Below are positions 22,315 through 33,691 of a DNA stretch of 64,000 nucleotides, one piece after another. Source of the stretch: Gonatopus flavifemur (taxonomy: Eukaryota; Arthropoda; Insecta; Hymenoptera; Dryinidae). The stretch covers positions 620,001 to 684,000 of the forward strand of contig JAFFJZ010000039.1 in assembly GCA_018340375.1 (NCBI GenBank), written 5' to 3'. A program made the position numbers and the translations under genes. The notes under the pieces were generated by a model. That model was not told the DNA's origin. It ran no database searches and saw only the letters and a list, made by a program, of their open reading frames with translations. The first letter of the stretch is position 1; each line of letters starts with the position of its first letter.

Positions 22315-24092
22315 GATTCCACCGCTGGATTCATATTCGAGGCGTACTTCCAGGCACTGTGGTGTAATATTTTTCAAATTTCATCTCAATTGCTATTTTG
22401 CGCCAAACGTTCGTGCGGAATAGTAATTGATACGAAAAAATATTATACCACTGTGCTTACCTGGGATTGCCCAGTGTTTACCTGCACTGAGAAGAATTCA
22501 TCATTAAAAATTACTGGTTTTTGTCAGTGGACGAGGGATATACTTGACATGTGATTACAAATTGATGGGGAATATCAGTAATTTTTTATAGCGTTATTTT
22601 AATGGAAGAAAAAATTTTATCCTCACCGGCATCGAACATCATTGTTCGTGATCACAAACCTGGCTTATTTCCCCGAAGCCACGCAACAATCTTGAAAATG
22701 GGATGGTTTTCAATTCATATCAGTGTCATCAATTAAGAATTTTCGTTTACAACTTGTATGATAAAAGATTACTGTTTTTCAACATGAATTCTCATCTCTC
22801 TCTGGTTTTAATTTTCAAACTTCGGAGCATGAAAAATTACTGTTATTTCTCATCAATTTGTGATCTCAAGCCACGTATATAAAATCGTTATGTCAAGTAT
22901 ATCCCCCGACTAATGGGAAAACCAGTATTTTTTGATAATGAATATCTCTCAGTGTGGGCTTTACCTCTATTTCCTGTAAAAAATTCGTAAATACGTGAGA
23001 CGATTTGATAGTTCGCCGTCGCCGCGTTGCTTTTGAGAATATCGCAAAATGCAGTCAAAAGCGACGTTTTGGAGTAAGTATTTTTTTTATTACCATGTTC
23101 AGAATAACGAAAAAAAATTTTTTCAATCGTGAATTTTCTACAATTTCACCCCATAATGTGCTGTGAAAGTTATAATGTATATCGTTGATTTTATTCCGCA
23201 TAAACAAATATTCCAGTGTAAAAATTGCGTTGCATTTCCCGTGGACTATGCATGTGTGTATGAAATCAATATTTTGCATAACCGTATGTGGAATAATGTG
23301 GAGAAAACGATGTATCGGTAATTGACCGTTACACGTACAATTCGTTCATCATAATCAAAGATCGTTCTTTCTCTAAACAAATGGTCCTCTTTTTTTATAA
23401 ATGAATAAAAATTTTGTCGATCAAATTTTATGCGGGATGATAACCAAACTAATCGATCTCAATTCAATCACATTTATGGAGGGTTCATGGGAAGTGTAAT
23501 GTAATTTTTCCATGCGGAATAGTCTCATTCGTATATACATATAAGTTCTATTACGATAAATCACGTGCAATATTGAAAAATTCCATCAATCGATTGATTA
23601 TTCCGGAAACCTTGAAATTTTGAATATAATAGAAAATAATCAAATGGTTACTTTGAAACGCAGCTGCCAGTTGCATCTTAAGATATTTTCGAAATCAACA
23701 TGGCGACGACGAAAAGCAAATCATCTCGCGTATTCACGAATTTTTTATAGGGAATGGAGAGTGATTTTACTGCTAGATTTATGTTCACGGCGCAATCTCG
23801 GGTAAGCACTATGGTAAAATTTTTTAAATTTCACATCAATTTCTATTTCACACAAACGTTTGGCGCAAAGTTTTTCTCGCTTAGACTATACCTATATTCT
23901 GTATTTGTGTACCTACATATTTATAGTTCTACCCCGTCCGAAAGCCCTTAAGGGGATACTCAGCAAGATGTACATGAATAGAAGTCGGTATAAATATCCT
24001 TACCTTCCACAGGAACTCATTTTTTATAAAATAGTTTGACACAATTTGATGTACACACACACTGCCACGTTGTATTTCACTTCAATACACTA

Positions 24093-24346
24093 CACGGAGA
24101 GAAATGTATTTGGAAAAATTACCATTTTATTCGTAAACTGGAACTATTCGGAAAAATCAGACAATAATTTATGATATCACTCCTAATCATTGCCAGTTGT
24201 GATGGTAAAAATCGAGATTAATTTGGATTTTTACCATCACAGCTGGCAATGATTAGGAGTTATGCTATAAATTATTGTCTGATTTTTCCGAATAGTTCTA
24301 GTTTACGAATAAAATGGTAATCTTTCCAAATAAATTTCTCTCCGTG
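24093..24346. mobile_element. 254-bp palindromic MITE with TA duplication
   Basis: CACGGAGAGAAATGTATTTGG at the left is mirrored by CCAAATAAATTTCTCTCCGTG at the right, and nearly the whole length is one palindrome. TA lies on both sides. Copy 2 of the host element (near 61812) reads CACTATAACACC without the insert, which is the exact empty site. Confidence 0.85.
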
Positions 24347-24714
24347 TATAACACCATGCAATGACTGGGTCCTCACGTTCAAAGTTTGTCGGAATGTTTC
24401 ATACCAAATTACAACTCCTACTCTTTGCGTAATAGATGTAAGAGGAAAACCAATATAAATTTTGGGAAAAATAATTTGTGTCATACACACGGCGTTGTTT
24501 GGGTTCCTTTGAATATGCACGCGTTCGAAAGCAATAACACACCGAATTTTTGTATGAGGAAGATTTCTCTTACAACTTTTACGTTTGAGCCTTAGAAAGT
24601 TTTTATTTCGCTTTATTCTTATTCTGAAATTTCACTAATTCCAAAATTATTAGAGATTCAGAAAAATTGTACTGATTTAATGGAGATGAGAAAAAAGCCT
24701 CTTGCGATATGCTT

Positions 24715-24930
24715 GCACCACGTCTATATAGTGTCAGAACAGGAAAAACGTACATACCTGTTGCGGGCGTGGTGCGGACATATATATGCGTACAGGTCTG
24801 GTGCGGGTATGTTATGGGCGCTTTGATTTTGAACCAAGAATCTCACGAATTGTTGGATCTGTTGCGGGAGTGTTATGGGCGTGAATATAAGTGCGGGACT
24901 AGTGCAGACGTGTTGCAGGAGTTTTCATTT
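24715..24930. repeat. Subterminal TGGTGCGGG iterons, right end of fold-back element
   Basis: TTGCGGGCGTGGTGCGG, GGTCTGGTGCGGG, TTGCGGGAGTG and similar blocks recur about six times, inverted relative to the left-end iterons. They are nearly identical to 61240-61450. Confidence 0.6.
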
Positions 24931-25451
24931 TTACTCGGGTATTTCACATGACTTTTGAGGACTTTCATTTAAGGCTTCAAGAGCCTCAACCCATTAACGT
25001 CAAATGTGCACGTTTTGACATGCACACTTTCAACGCTATATCAAAGTATGAAACCGTCGAAGAAAGATCATGCAACCCCCTATTTCATGTAGATTTTTTT
25101 ATGATTTTTCGGAATCCGGGGTGCAAAAGTCGGAAAAATGCATCCTGCATTGAGATTTTATCGGTTTAAAAAAAAAAACGAGAAATCCTTGGGCATTTTT
25201 TTCATGAAACCTAAATTTCGACTGGGATTCCATTCAGCAATGGGTCTAAAACCCACGTAGATCGTGCATGAAATGGTTCTCCTTGGAAGCCATAACATTT
25301 TGAATATTGAAATTCAAGATGGGGAATCCAATATGGCGACCGAAAGTCGTGAAGATGTTAAAAATGTAATTAATTAGGGATTATTTTCCTCTTTTGCGGT
25401 TCCTTTACCTTCTCACTGATAAATTTGAAGTGAATAGGGTATAAAGGAATA

Positions 25452-26567
25452 CTAGGCAAAAAGTAAGGTGAATTTGTTTGTAAAATGAAAAATCTTCATT
25501 GATTCTTCTACATCAATTTTATCCCCTTTAAAGTGATCCCTTCTCGATGAAATACCCTTATGCCAACGTTTTTTCCAATCATCGAAACATGCTAAATAGT
25601 CCCTTTCCGGTATACCCATCAGCGCCTTCTCCGATTCAGCTTTTATCTCCTCGATCGACTCGAAACGCTTTCCCCGTAGTGGTATCTTAAGTTTTGGGAA
25701 TAGCCAGAAGCCACACGGAGCCAAATCGTGCGAATACGGTGGTTGTGGAAAGATATGCGTCGAATTTTTGGCGAAATGGTCACGAAGAACGAGTGCAGTA
25801 TGAGACGGTGCATTATCGTGATGCAAAAACCAAGAGTTGTTGGCCCATAATTCTGGTCTTTTTAGACGAATTGCTTCACGCAAACGACGCATAACGCTTA
25901 AATAATATTCCTTATTGACAGTTTGGCGAGGTGGAAGGAATTCATGATGCACCACACCACGAAAATCGAAAAAAAACTGTCATCATGACCTTGATTTTTG
26001 AACGACTTCGACGTGCTCTTTTCGGTTTGGCCCCGCCTTTAGCACGATATTCGCTTGATTGGTCGGTTGTTTCAGGGTCGTGAGCATGAATCCAAGTCTC
26101 ATCTCCCGTAATCATGCATTTGAGCTTGTCCTGATAGTCAGAAAGCATTGTTTCACACACATCAACGCGACGACTTTTTTTTGCAAGAAATTGAGCGTTT
26201 TCGGTACCTAACGGGACTTGACTTTTCGTAGGCCCAAATGGTCTTTCAAAATGGTTTTCACAGACCCTTCTGATATTCCGATCTTATTAGTGAGGTCTCT
26301 AACAGTCAACCGACGATTTTTTAGCACTAATTCCTTCACTTCATCGACGTGTTGGTCATCTGTTGACGTCGATGGTCGTCCGGAGCGCTCCAAGTCATCA
26401 ACACGTTCTCGACCCTCTTTGAAGTCTTTGTACCACTTATTAACATTCTTCTGCAACATGGGAGAGTCACCAAAGGCCTTCCGCAACATCCTCAAAGTTT
26501 CCGCAGCCGAAATTTCATTCCGCAAACGAAATTTGATTGCACTTCTCTGTTCAATTAAATCAGACAT
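25452..26567 (-). pseudogene. Mariner transposase pseudogene (third catalytic Asp lost)
   Basis: The start at 26567 ([13 protein letters not shown]) is chosen by family similarity over the upstream Met at 26609. Residues then give the DNA-binding region ([41 protein letters not shown]), MITGDETWIHAHD (first Asp), HHDNAPSHT (second Asp) and DLAPCGFW, where the third catalytic Asp is Gly. Two frameshifts fall at A/T runs near 26180-26200 and 25965-25975. The normal stop after EIDLEE-like residues has become Ser, so the frame runs into the terminal repeat. It lies on the strand opposite to the piggyBac fragment. It is not functional. Confidence 0.85.
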
Positions 26568-26762
26568 TGTGAAAATCGAAAAATGCACTCTTGGTCGTTT
26601 GGTAAACACAAGCGTAAATGTATTACTGATAATGACATTGACATGAAATTTGGCACAGATGTCATTAACAGTCCTGCCAACTTGAGAAAAAAAGAACTAG
26701 CCTGAAATGTCAAGCCCGCGAAGTTGAAATCAAAAATTCACCTTACTTTTTGCCCACAGTAG
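25452..26762 (-). mobile_element. Mariner (irritans-type), family M1, copy c, full length but broken
   Basis: The ends CTAGGCAAAAAGTAAGGTGAA and TTCACCTTACTTTTTGCCCACAGTAG are flanked by TA (25450-25451; 26763-26764). The other piggyBac arm (about 29085-29090) has the empty site GGAATACCTCC with a single TA. Length is 1311 bp, the usual mariner size. Confidence 0.9.
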
Positions 26763-27263
26763 TACCTCCAAGTGATTGATTGCGAAAAAGATGATAGGAG
26801 ACAAAATGGCGGGCACAAAAGCCGAAAAAATGGTGGAATTTCGATGTTTTCTGATATTCAAATATTTTTTGAAGCCGATGAAGAGTACTTTGAATTTTTT
26901 TACGAGCATTGATTATAAATCCATCGTCCGATTTTCGAAATTCAAAATGGTGGATCCAATATGGTGGACCGGGACCTCAAAAATCAAAACTGATCGGAAA
27001 TGATAAATTTTTCAAATTTTCTACTCGAAAATTTGAAGGAAAAAATTATTCTTGGGATTTTTGTTCCAATGCATCAATCAAAAAAATCCAAACCGCTGAA
27101 TAGTCAGTGAGCAGTCATTCAAAAGCGCTTGGTCATACCGTGCATGCTAAAGATGTGCCATAAAACATCCGGATCGCCTATATTACATTTGCTTTAGAAT
27201 TATTAAACTTTGAACATTTGATAAACGAAATGTGGAACATTTCTATACATGAAACACTTCTGC

Positions 27264-27461
27264 CAGTGGTGCACCTAGGATCCGTGGCGCCCGGTGCGGA
27301 TTCCTAATTTGCCACCCGAATAGAATATTTGATACTCAGTTTCTGAAAAAAAAAAAAATAAGGGACCCCTCAAGGTGCTTTCGATTTTTCTGCTCGATTT
27401 GCCGCCCCTAGTACAATGCCACCCGGTACGGGTCAGCCGCACATCCCTCGGTACGCCACTG
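27264..27461. mobile_element. 198-bp hAT-like MITE
   Basis: The ends CAGTGGTGCACC and GGTACGCCACTG are typical of hAT MITEs. The candidate 8-bp duplication (ACTTCTGC and ACTCCCTC) matches at only 5 of 8 positions, so the insertion is old or the duplication eroded. It lies between the arms of the piggyBac-type element. Confidence 0.6.
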
Positions 27462-27766
27462 ACTCCCTCTAATTCTACCTAGGGGTACAAATGATACTTG
27501 TTGATATCGTCATGTTTTGAATGCATTCAATGAATATTCAATAATTTATCAAATATTCAATGATTCAGGAAGTATCGGATACTCCACCAAACTAAACTCG
27601 ATTGAAAAAGGGAAAATATTAATTACACTACTCTGATTTAGTAAATCTGATGCCTGATTCGCAAGGACCGATTTCAAATATTCTTGAGAATACGGTTTAT
27701 TGGATCCTAACATGCCTTTTTGCTCTTTTTGAATGAAAAGTAGGACTATTTACAATATTTTATCAG

Positions 27767-28543
27767 ATGTCACAGCCACTCTTGCATGATCTTTCTCCTC
27801 GGAAACTCAAATCATATCACTGTTATTTTGACAAATTATTTTGCTGCCCAGATTTATTAGTTCATTTGAAACAGAATGGTATTCGAGCAACTGGTACAGG
27901 GCGTAGCGATAGAATCAGGGAAACAAATGTTATTGCTAAGGATGCAAAGAGGGGTACTTGGGCTGTAAAGCATGACAAATCGAGTGGGATAAATTTTATC
28001 ACAGTAATTGATTCCAAACCTGTAACTATTCTCTCAACCGCTACAGGAGTCACCCCCTTGTCCAGTGTACGACGTTACGACAAAGAAACTCATAGCAAGA
28101 ATGAAATACCATTCCCTAATGCATTTTGTATTTACAACAAATTTATGGGAGGTGTAGATCTACATGATCAACATGCGAATCAAGTACGACCTACCATACA
28201 CTCAAAGAAATGGGCATGGATAGTTATGATCAGATTAGTACAAGCTGCGATTACGAATTCCACTGTTCTCTACAATCAAGTACGTCCATCTACAATGAAA
28301 GAACAAGGAACAAAAGATTTTGCTTTGAGAATCAATAGAGAGTATTTGGATAAAGGTTCTTTCAAGTCTATTGGGCAACATAAAATTCAAAGAACGAGTA
28401 CTCAAAAATCCTGTTCGATTGGAGACTGTGCCACAAGAACTCAAAGACTCTGTACAGCATGCACTTTGTATATATGTAAAAATTTTCAGGAAACCCATGT
28501 GAAATCAAGAAAACTTGACTTTCCTTTTCACTTTGTGATTTGA
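27767..28543 (+). pseudogene. piggyBac transposase, C-terminal half (258 codons)
   Basis: The piggyBac transposase cuts and rejoins DNA at TTAA. This open frame starts inside the catalytic region: FDKLF at residues 21-25 corresponds to the (C)DNWFTS motif holding the second catalytic Asp; GIRATGTGRSDR follows; then NKFMGGVDLHDQ (residues 124-135) holds the third Asp. The end carries a Cys/His cluster (Cys 216, 221, 229, 232, 237, His 244), matching the cysteine-rich DNA-binding domain. The N-terminal half with the first Asp is absent, and the first Met is only the first in the frame. Full-length relatives are about 550-600 residues. It may have been trapped between the inverted arms when the element rearranged. 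Confidence 0.85.
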
Positions 28544-28569
28544 AAATTTACGAGGAGGTACAAGGTGTG

Positions 28570-28756
28570 GAACCATGCGGCGGTTTGGAGTCAAAAACTA
28601 CGGGAGAAGTGACGGGCTTTCCGGTCCGCTCGCTGGTTGAATTAGTGGGAGGGGTGGTGGCAAGGGTGGAAAAGGGGATGGGGGCAACTATGTGGCAGTT
28701 TGGAGTCAAAAATTACGGGATAAGTGACCCGCTTTCGGGTCCGTTCGCTGGTTGAA
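28570..28756. repeat. Tandem duplication, ~115-bp spacing, inside piggyBac-type element
   Basis: TTTGGAGTCAAAAACTACGGG with CTTTCCGGTCCGCTCGCTGG and TTTGGAGTCAAAAATTACGGG with CTTTCGGGTCCGTTCGCTGG recur with a 115-bp offset. They are followed by GGGTGG-rich spacers. GC content is high against the AT-rich surroundings. Confidence 0.65.
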
Positions 28757-29614
28757 TGGGGTGGGAAGGGTAGAGGAAGGGATGGGAGAGGGGATAGAGG
28801 CTTTTTTTTGCTTGAATTTCCGAGTAGAAAATCTAAAAAATTAATCATTTCCGATCGTTTTTAATTTTTGAGGTCCCAGTCCACCATATTGGATCCACCA
28901 TTTTGGATTTCAAAAATCGAACAATTGATTTATAATCAGTGCCCGTGAAAGCAATCCAAAGTACCCGTCATTCGTTAAAAAAATATTTTAATAATAGGAA
29001 ACATCGGAATTCCACAATTTTTTCGGCTTTTGTGCCCGACATTTCGTCTCCTATCGTCTTTTTCGCAATCAATCACTTGGAGGTATTCCTTTATACCCTA
29101 TTCACTTCAAATTTATCAGTGAGAAGGTCAAAGAATCGCAAAAGAGGAAAATAGTCCCTAATTAATTACATTTTTAACATTTTCACGACTTTCGGTCACC
29201 ATACTGGATTCCCCATCTTGAATTTCAATATTCAAAATGGTATGACTTCCAAGGAGAAACATTTCATGCACGATTTACGTGGGTTTTAGACCCATTGCTG
29301 AATGGAATCCCAGTTGAAATTTAGGTTTGATGAAAAAAATGCCCAAGAATTTCTCGTTTTTTTTTTTTTTGAATCGATAAAATCTCAATGGAGGATGCAT
29401 TTTTCCGACTTTTGCACCCCGGATTCCGGAAGATCATGAAAAAATCTACATGAAATAATGGGTTGCATGATCTTTCTTCGACGGTTTCATACTTTGGTGT
29501 AGCGTTGAAAATGTGCATGTCAAAACGTGCACATTTGACGTTAATGGGTTGAAGAGGTATGTTTGTGAATATTGAAAAAATTCGAATATTTCAGTTACTG
29601 TTAATTCTACAGTA

Positions 29615-30660
29615 TCACTGTAAAGAAATTTCACTGTGGAATTCCAATACATGTACCGGAAGCAATTAACCTGTACATGTACCGGAAAATTTGAGCACAT
29701 TTGTACTGCACAAGTGCAATTGTACTTTCCCAGGACATGTGCTGGAAAATTAATGCGGAGAATATCCATGAAAATTGAAGAAAAATTGCTCACACAAAGT
29801 GATTTGGCACGGTCCTTGTGTTTCAAGATGATTGAGAAACTTGAACGTTCATGTGGATGGACAGAAAGTCATGTCCACCTAACCGGATTTGAACCTACGC
29901 TTTTCTACTCGCCTATCAACTGAAACCTGAGACCTAACCGATGAGGTATAGCACGATATGTTGGAAGACCAGCTTGGGTTACTACATATGCTCCATATCT
30001 AGAGTACACAAGTCTTCGAAAAACCTCATATATCAATTTTATTTGCTACAATTACAATTACTACTCAAAATCTCAACCACGAAATTTTTAGTATAAAGAC
30101 TTGAAATTTTTCATGCCAGAAATGACGAAGTCCAATAGAAATGGAAAATTTCAGTGCAACAGTGATTACATTCCAGCATGACTGGGAAATTCCGTTGCAT
30201 AGCAACTGGAAAATTCCATCACACGACCTGAAAATTGCTGTTCAAAACCTGTATAATTCAATTGCATAGCAATTGGAAAATTTCATCACATAACCTGAAG
30301 ATTGTAGTTCAAAACCTGTATAATTCCAGTATACCAACGATTAGGTTTTCTTTCCTAAATTCGAAATTTTTTCCAAGTCCTTATTGAGGGGATACTTTTT
30401 TCTGGTGCACAAGACCTGTAAAATTGTAGTACAAGCCAGTAAAATTTTCACGAAATCGTGGCAAAATTTCAGTACACATTCCCAAGCTGGAAAATTCCAG
30501 TACAAGGACTGAATTTTCAGTTATGCTTGGTAAATTTCCAGTACCGTACCAACAAAATCTATGTACATGTACATATTTCTGAGTATGGATATTCTAGTAC
30601 TAGCACTGGGAATTTCCAGTCCAGTTGGCCAGTCAATTTCCAGTTTTTTTTCTACAGTGA
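29615..30660. mobile_element. ~1-kb MITE-like element with GGAAAATTCCAGT repeats
   Basis: The ends TCACTGTAAAGAAAT and TTTTTTCTACAGTGA are inverted. Inside, GGAAAATT(C/T)CAGTnCA-type units recur more than ten times in both orientations at 30-60 bp spacing. No transposase is visible. A tRNA-like segment lies within it. Confidence 0.5.
29873..29953 (-). ncRNA. tRNA-like (SINE-head-like) segment
   Basis: The minus strand has ACCTCATCGGTTAGGT, which folds as a 4-bp D-stem with a GG-containing loop and resembles the internal A box. It is followed 36 bases later by GGTTCAAATCC, a perfect B box (29885-29895). Acceptor and anticodon stems do not pair, so it is not a functional tRNA. It is a possible tRNA pseudogene or tRNA-derived SINE head. 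Confidence 0.35.
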
Positions 30661-31784
30661 TCATATCTACCTCAGAAAGACGCAGTACACTATATGCATA
30701 GACCTATAAGTACACAATGTCCTTGAATCCAATCAAATGGAGTTAAATGGAAGATTCAAAGCATGAATATTTTTTTCTCAGTGGTATAACACTTCGCGAT
30801 ACCAATTGAGGTTCAGTGTAATTATTCCTATGAATCAATTTTTGTATTGACAGAAGAATAACCCTATACTTCATTTCTCTATTTTCAAATAAGGGACAAG
30901 TACCTCATTAGTGGGGGCTGACTCCTAACGTGGAGAACATAATTTCTTTATGTTTTAATCTCCTCACTCCACCTGATATATATTAGTTACCACGCGCTGC
31001 GAATCTGCTCTCAAGGTGTCATCTGAGACCACATAATCGCAACATGCATTGATCAGCCGACAACTCCCAAAGGCGTAATTATTCATGTTTGCTACGGATC
31101 ATTAATAGGGATATTGAACATTACGATTTCCCCTGGGAATTCTCAACTATTCAACCATTTTTCTGAATGAGGTAGTTCCAAATCTCGAAAACTACCCTGT
31201 ACTCACATATCAACGATGTGCATCATCACCTTATAGCGAGAACTTAAGAGATTTAAAGTCGTCACTCTACTTCATCCTTCATATTAGTGTTCTCATGCAA
31301 AAAGGAGAGATTCTAATTGTAAAGGATTCTATATTCAATAGTTTCAATTCTAATTCCTTCTTGTTGCATTCTCAAAAGTCTAAGAAGATGGAAGTTCTTC
31401 CCCCATAGTTATACTAAAACCCAATTAAATAAAAGAATAAGTAAATGAAATTCATATTCATATAATAATAGAGTGAGAGAACAAATGATTGAGGGGTACC
31501 TATACACACCAAGACAACGTGACTTTATCAGTCACTTCTCCTAACGTGCTTTGCTTGTACCCATGTATCGGTACAGATTCACTGGCGTAGCCACACAATC
31601 TATATCATACTTTCTGTATATGAAATAAAAGTAAAGTTTCCACATGATAGGAAATGATTATTATGATAAATTATATTCAAAAATTCAAACAGAATCAATT
31701 TGAGAATATGATTCAATGTTTTTGGATGTATATGAACCCGCAATTCTGAGTGTTTACCTCATTGAACACAAAAAAAAAAATTGA
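30661..31784. other. Unassigned DNA
   Basis: No convincing gene or element end in about 1.1 kb. Confidence 0.45.
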
Positions 31785-32206
31785 TGATATATATATATAT
31801 ATATATACAGGGTGTCCCATTTTAATTTTTATATCGGAATAACTCAAAAACGAAGAGTTTTGGGGGAAAATGTTTTCACCAAAAGTTGTTAGATTCCGAG
31901 GGGGACATCTGATGGTGACCTTGACTTTGGCCTCGGATCTCAACTTCAAGGTCATTCAGAGGTCAACTTTTGTTTCTTGAATGGAATCCCCTATTTTTGA
32001 CTGCAGATTCAGATTTGACGTTGAAAAACAAGAAACTTTTGTCTGAATCATTTTTCCGAATTCCGCACAGATGGCGCTCTAATCGATAAAAAATGAGTTT
32101 TATGAAACACTCGTATTGCTTTCTGTGTAAAACGACATTTAACTCTCCAGTGTTCTTCTTCCAGCTTCTGAGGATTACCGTCGCCATTAGAGTTACCCAA
32201 TGTGCA

Positions 32207-32340
32207 TCACGAGGAGGTTGAGCGATCGGATCTTGCACATCTTTGTGGTCCTGAGAATTTGATGGAACCCCATAAGTAAAAATCCAAAGTGGTAAGATCC
32301 GCAGACCTAGCTGGGATTTTCCATCGACCAATATTGACAA
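32207..32340 (-). pseudogene. Antisense transposase remnant in left arm of T1
   Basis: The minus strand reads GRWKIPARSADLTTLDFYLWGSIK, matching the third-aspartate region of the main gene (ARSPDLGHSDFYLWGFIK at about 33385-33440). A junction then leads to AGGACCACA, the 3'-side sequence after the stem-loop. So the left arm is an inverted, internally deleted copy of the element's 3' end. Confidence 0.75.
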
Positions 32341-32518
32341 TTATGTCTGTTCGTAGTACCGTTACTGTGAACTGTTGCCAAACACAAGTACAAAACAATA
32401 CTTGTGTTTATCATGAACAAGAAAGTTCATACTAGAGCATTGTTTACAAACATAAAGGAAACGGAATGTTTGATATCCTTCATTCATTCACAAATTCTTT
32501 TCGATATACGATTCAAAC

Positions 32519-33611
32519 TTGAAGAAGATCTTTGATCAGTGTTGTGAAGGTCTCAATACCACGGATTATCCTTGGGGTGAAATACTTGATATTCTCCTGA
32601 TACTAGGAGAATGTCGACGTAATTACGCTGCAGCATCAAGATTGTATGGAGAGGGGTATTCAAATAGACGTCAGCCTTCACTTCAAGCGATACGCTCAAT
32701 AGAAAGACGAGTTAGAAGAATGAATATCCCACGAGTCAGAACGCGTTATGATGGAAATCGTATGGATGCACGCTCAGTAGCCGTTTTAGGAATGGTGCAC
32801 CTGAATCCTCACGTTATTACCAGAGAAATCCAGCACCAATTAGGTATCCCAAGATCAACGGCACACCGGATACTAAGATCTGGTAAATATCATCCTTACC
32901 ACATTACATTGGTGCAAGCATTAAGTGAAGATGATCTTAGACGTAGGGTTGAATTCGGTCAATGGGCCTCGGAGCAACCGCCTGGTTTTTTCAATTACGT
33001 GATGTTTAGTGATGAGGCAACATTTCGCAGTAACGGTGTTATGAACAGACATAATTGTCATTATTAGTGAATTGAAAATCCCAGATCGCATCGACAAGTT
33101 GACAATCAACATCGCTGGACTCTGAATGTGTGGTGTGGGATTTTGAATGGTCAGATCATTGGTAAAAACGAAGTGTAACAAAACACATTTGCGATGCATT
33201 CCACGGCGTGAAACACCACTCCGGGTACATTCGGATGAACCTCGCATTGCGCTGTAACTACAGTGTAACACTTTATTCTCACCAGGGGGGGCACCACCTC
33301 ATAACGCTGCAATTGTCAGAAAGTTCTTAAACACATCTTACCCACACAGATGGATTGGTCGCGGTGGATACATTACCTGGCCGGCTAGGTCTCCGGATCT
33401 TGGCCATTCGGATTTTTACTTATGGGGTTTCATCAAACATGTAGTTTATGAAAGACCACCAACGACCAGAGATGACATGAAACGCCGAATACGAACTGTC
33501 TGCCGAACAATTCCACGTCATGTGCTTTTGTCGTTGGAACCACATTTTCAGAGACGAATAAGGTTATGCCAACAGGTCAAAGGTGCAAATATCGAACACT
33601 TGATACGGTGA
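32519..33611 (+). pseudogene. DD41D-type transposase pseudogene of T1
   Basis: A cut-and-paste transposase remnant. The N-terminal helix-turn-helix region (GEILDILLILGECRRNYAAA, then IPRSTAHRILRSGKYHPYH near residues 110-130) is intact, as is MFSDEATF with the first catalytic Asp. The open frame (182 codons from 32519) ends at TAG-TGA at 33065-33070 where relatives have Trp in HYW. After that, DNQHRW-LNVWCGI reads in pieces. The second Asp is lost: GGGAPPH (about 33285) stands where DGAPPH is expected. PARSPDLGHSDFYLWG (about 33385-33430) and a C-terminal helix region continue to TGA at 33611. The N-terminal domain resembles the DUF4817 type often annotated in insects (from memory). Not functional. 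Confidence 0.8.
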
Positions 33612-33675
33612 ATTTTCATACATATTGCAGAGCGTTTGTCGTAAAAAATTACACACCTCTACAGTCCAGACAATC

Positions 33676-33691
33676 GGCCCTTTTCAGGGCC
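33676..33691 (+). promoter_or_regulatory. Histone-mRNA-type 3' stem-loop downstream of T1 transposase
   Basis: GGCCCTTTTCAGGGCC folds as a 6-bp stem with a UUUC loop and is followed by ACA. It matches the metazoan replication-dependent histone consensus (GGYYYU UHHH ARRRCC). It lies 64 nt after the transposase stop. Function as a processing signal is inference. Confidence 0.55.

Larger units (their letters stand above)
20753..24939. mobile_element. Large fold-back element (~4.2 kb), copy 1
   Basis: The ends are CCCGAGTTAAAATTTT (20753) and ATTTTTACTCGGG (24939), both flanked by TA. Inside each end lie GC-rich iterons of the CCCGCACCA and CGCCCGCAAC type (20810-21125; 24715-24925). Two inner arms, about 21130-22090 and about 22990-23970, are inverted copies of one another. 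The middle (22320-22990) also appears in copy 2. No transposase is visible: the short frames in the arms occur on both strands of the same DNA. A second copy in reverse orientation begins at 61226. Three smaller elements sit in one or both copies. Confidence 0.75.
24990..29548. mobile_element. piggyBac-type element with ~745-bp inverted arms
   Basis: The ends are CCCATTAACGTCAAATGTGC (24990) and its mirror, ending GGG at 29548. Flanking 4-mers are TCAA and TTGA, each one transition from TTAA. Left arm (24990-25451 plus 26763-27045) and right arm (28805-29548) are inverted copies. Between them are a piggyBac transposase fragment (27767-28543), a hAT-like MITE (27264-27461) and a tandem duplication (28570-28756). 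A mariner is nested in the left arm. The arms are far longer than the short repeats normal for piggyBac. Confidence 0.75.

Noticed and set aside
26218..26646. 142-codon plus-strand frame
   Set aside because: It is the complement of the mariner transposase N-terminus on the minus strand; the minus reading has clear family motifs.
28235..28498. 87-codon minus-strand frame
   Set aside because: Antisense of the piggyBac transposase fragment.
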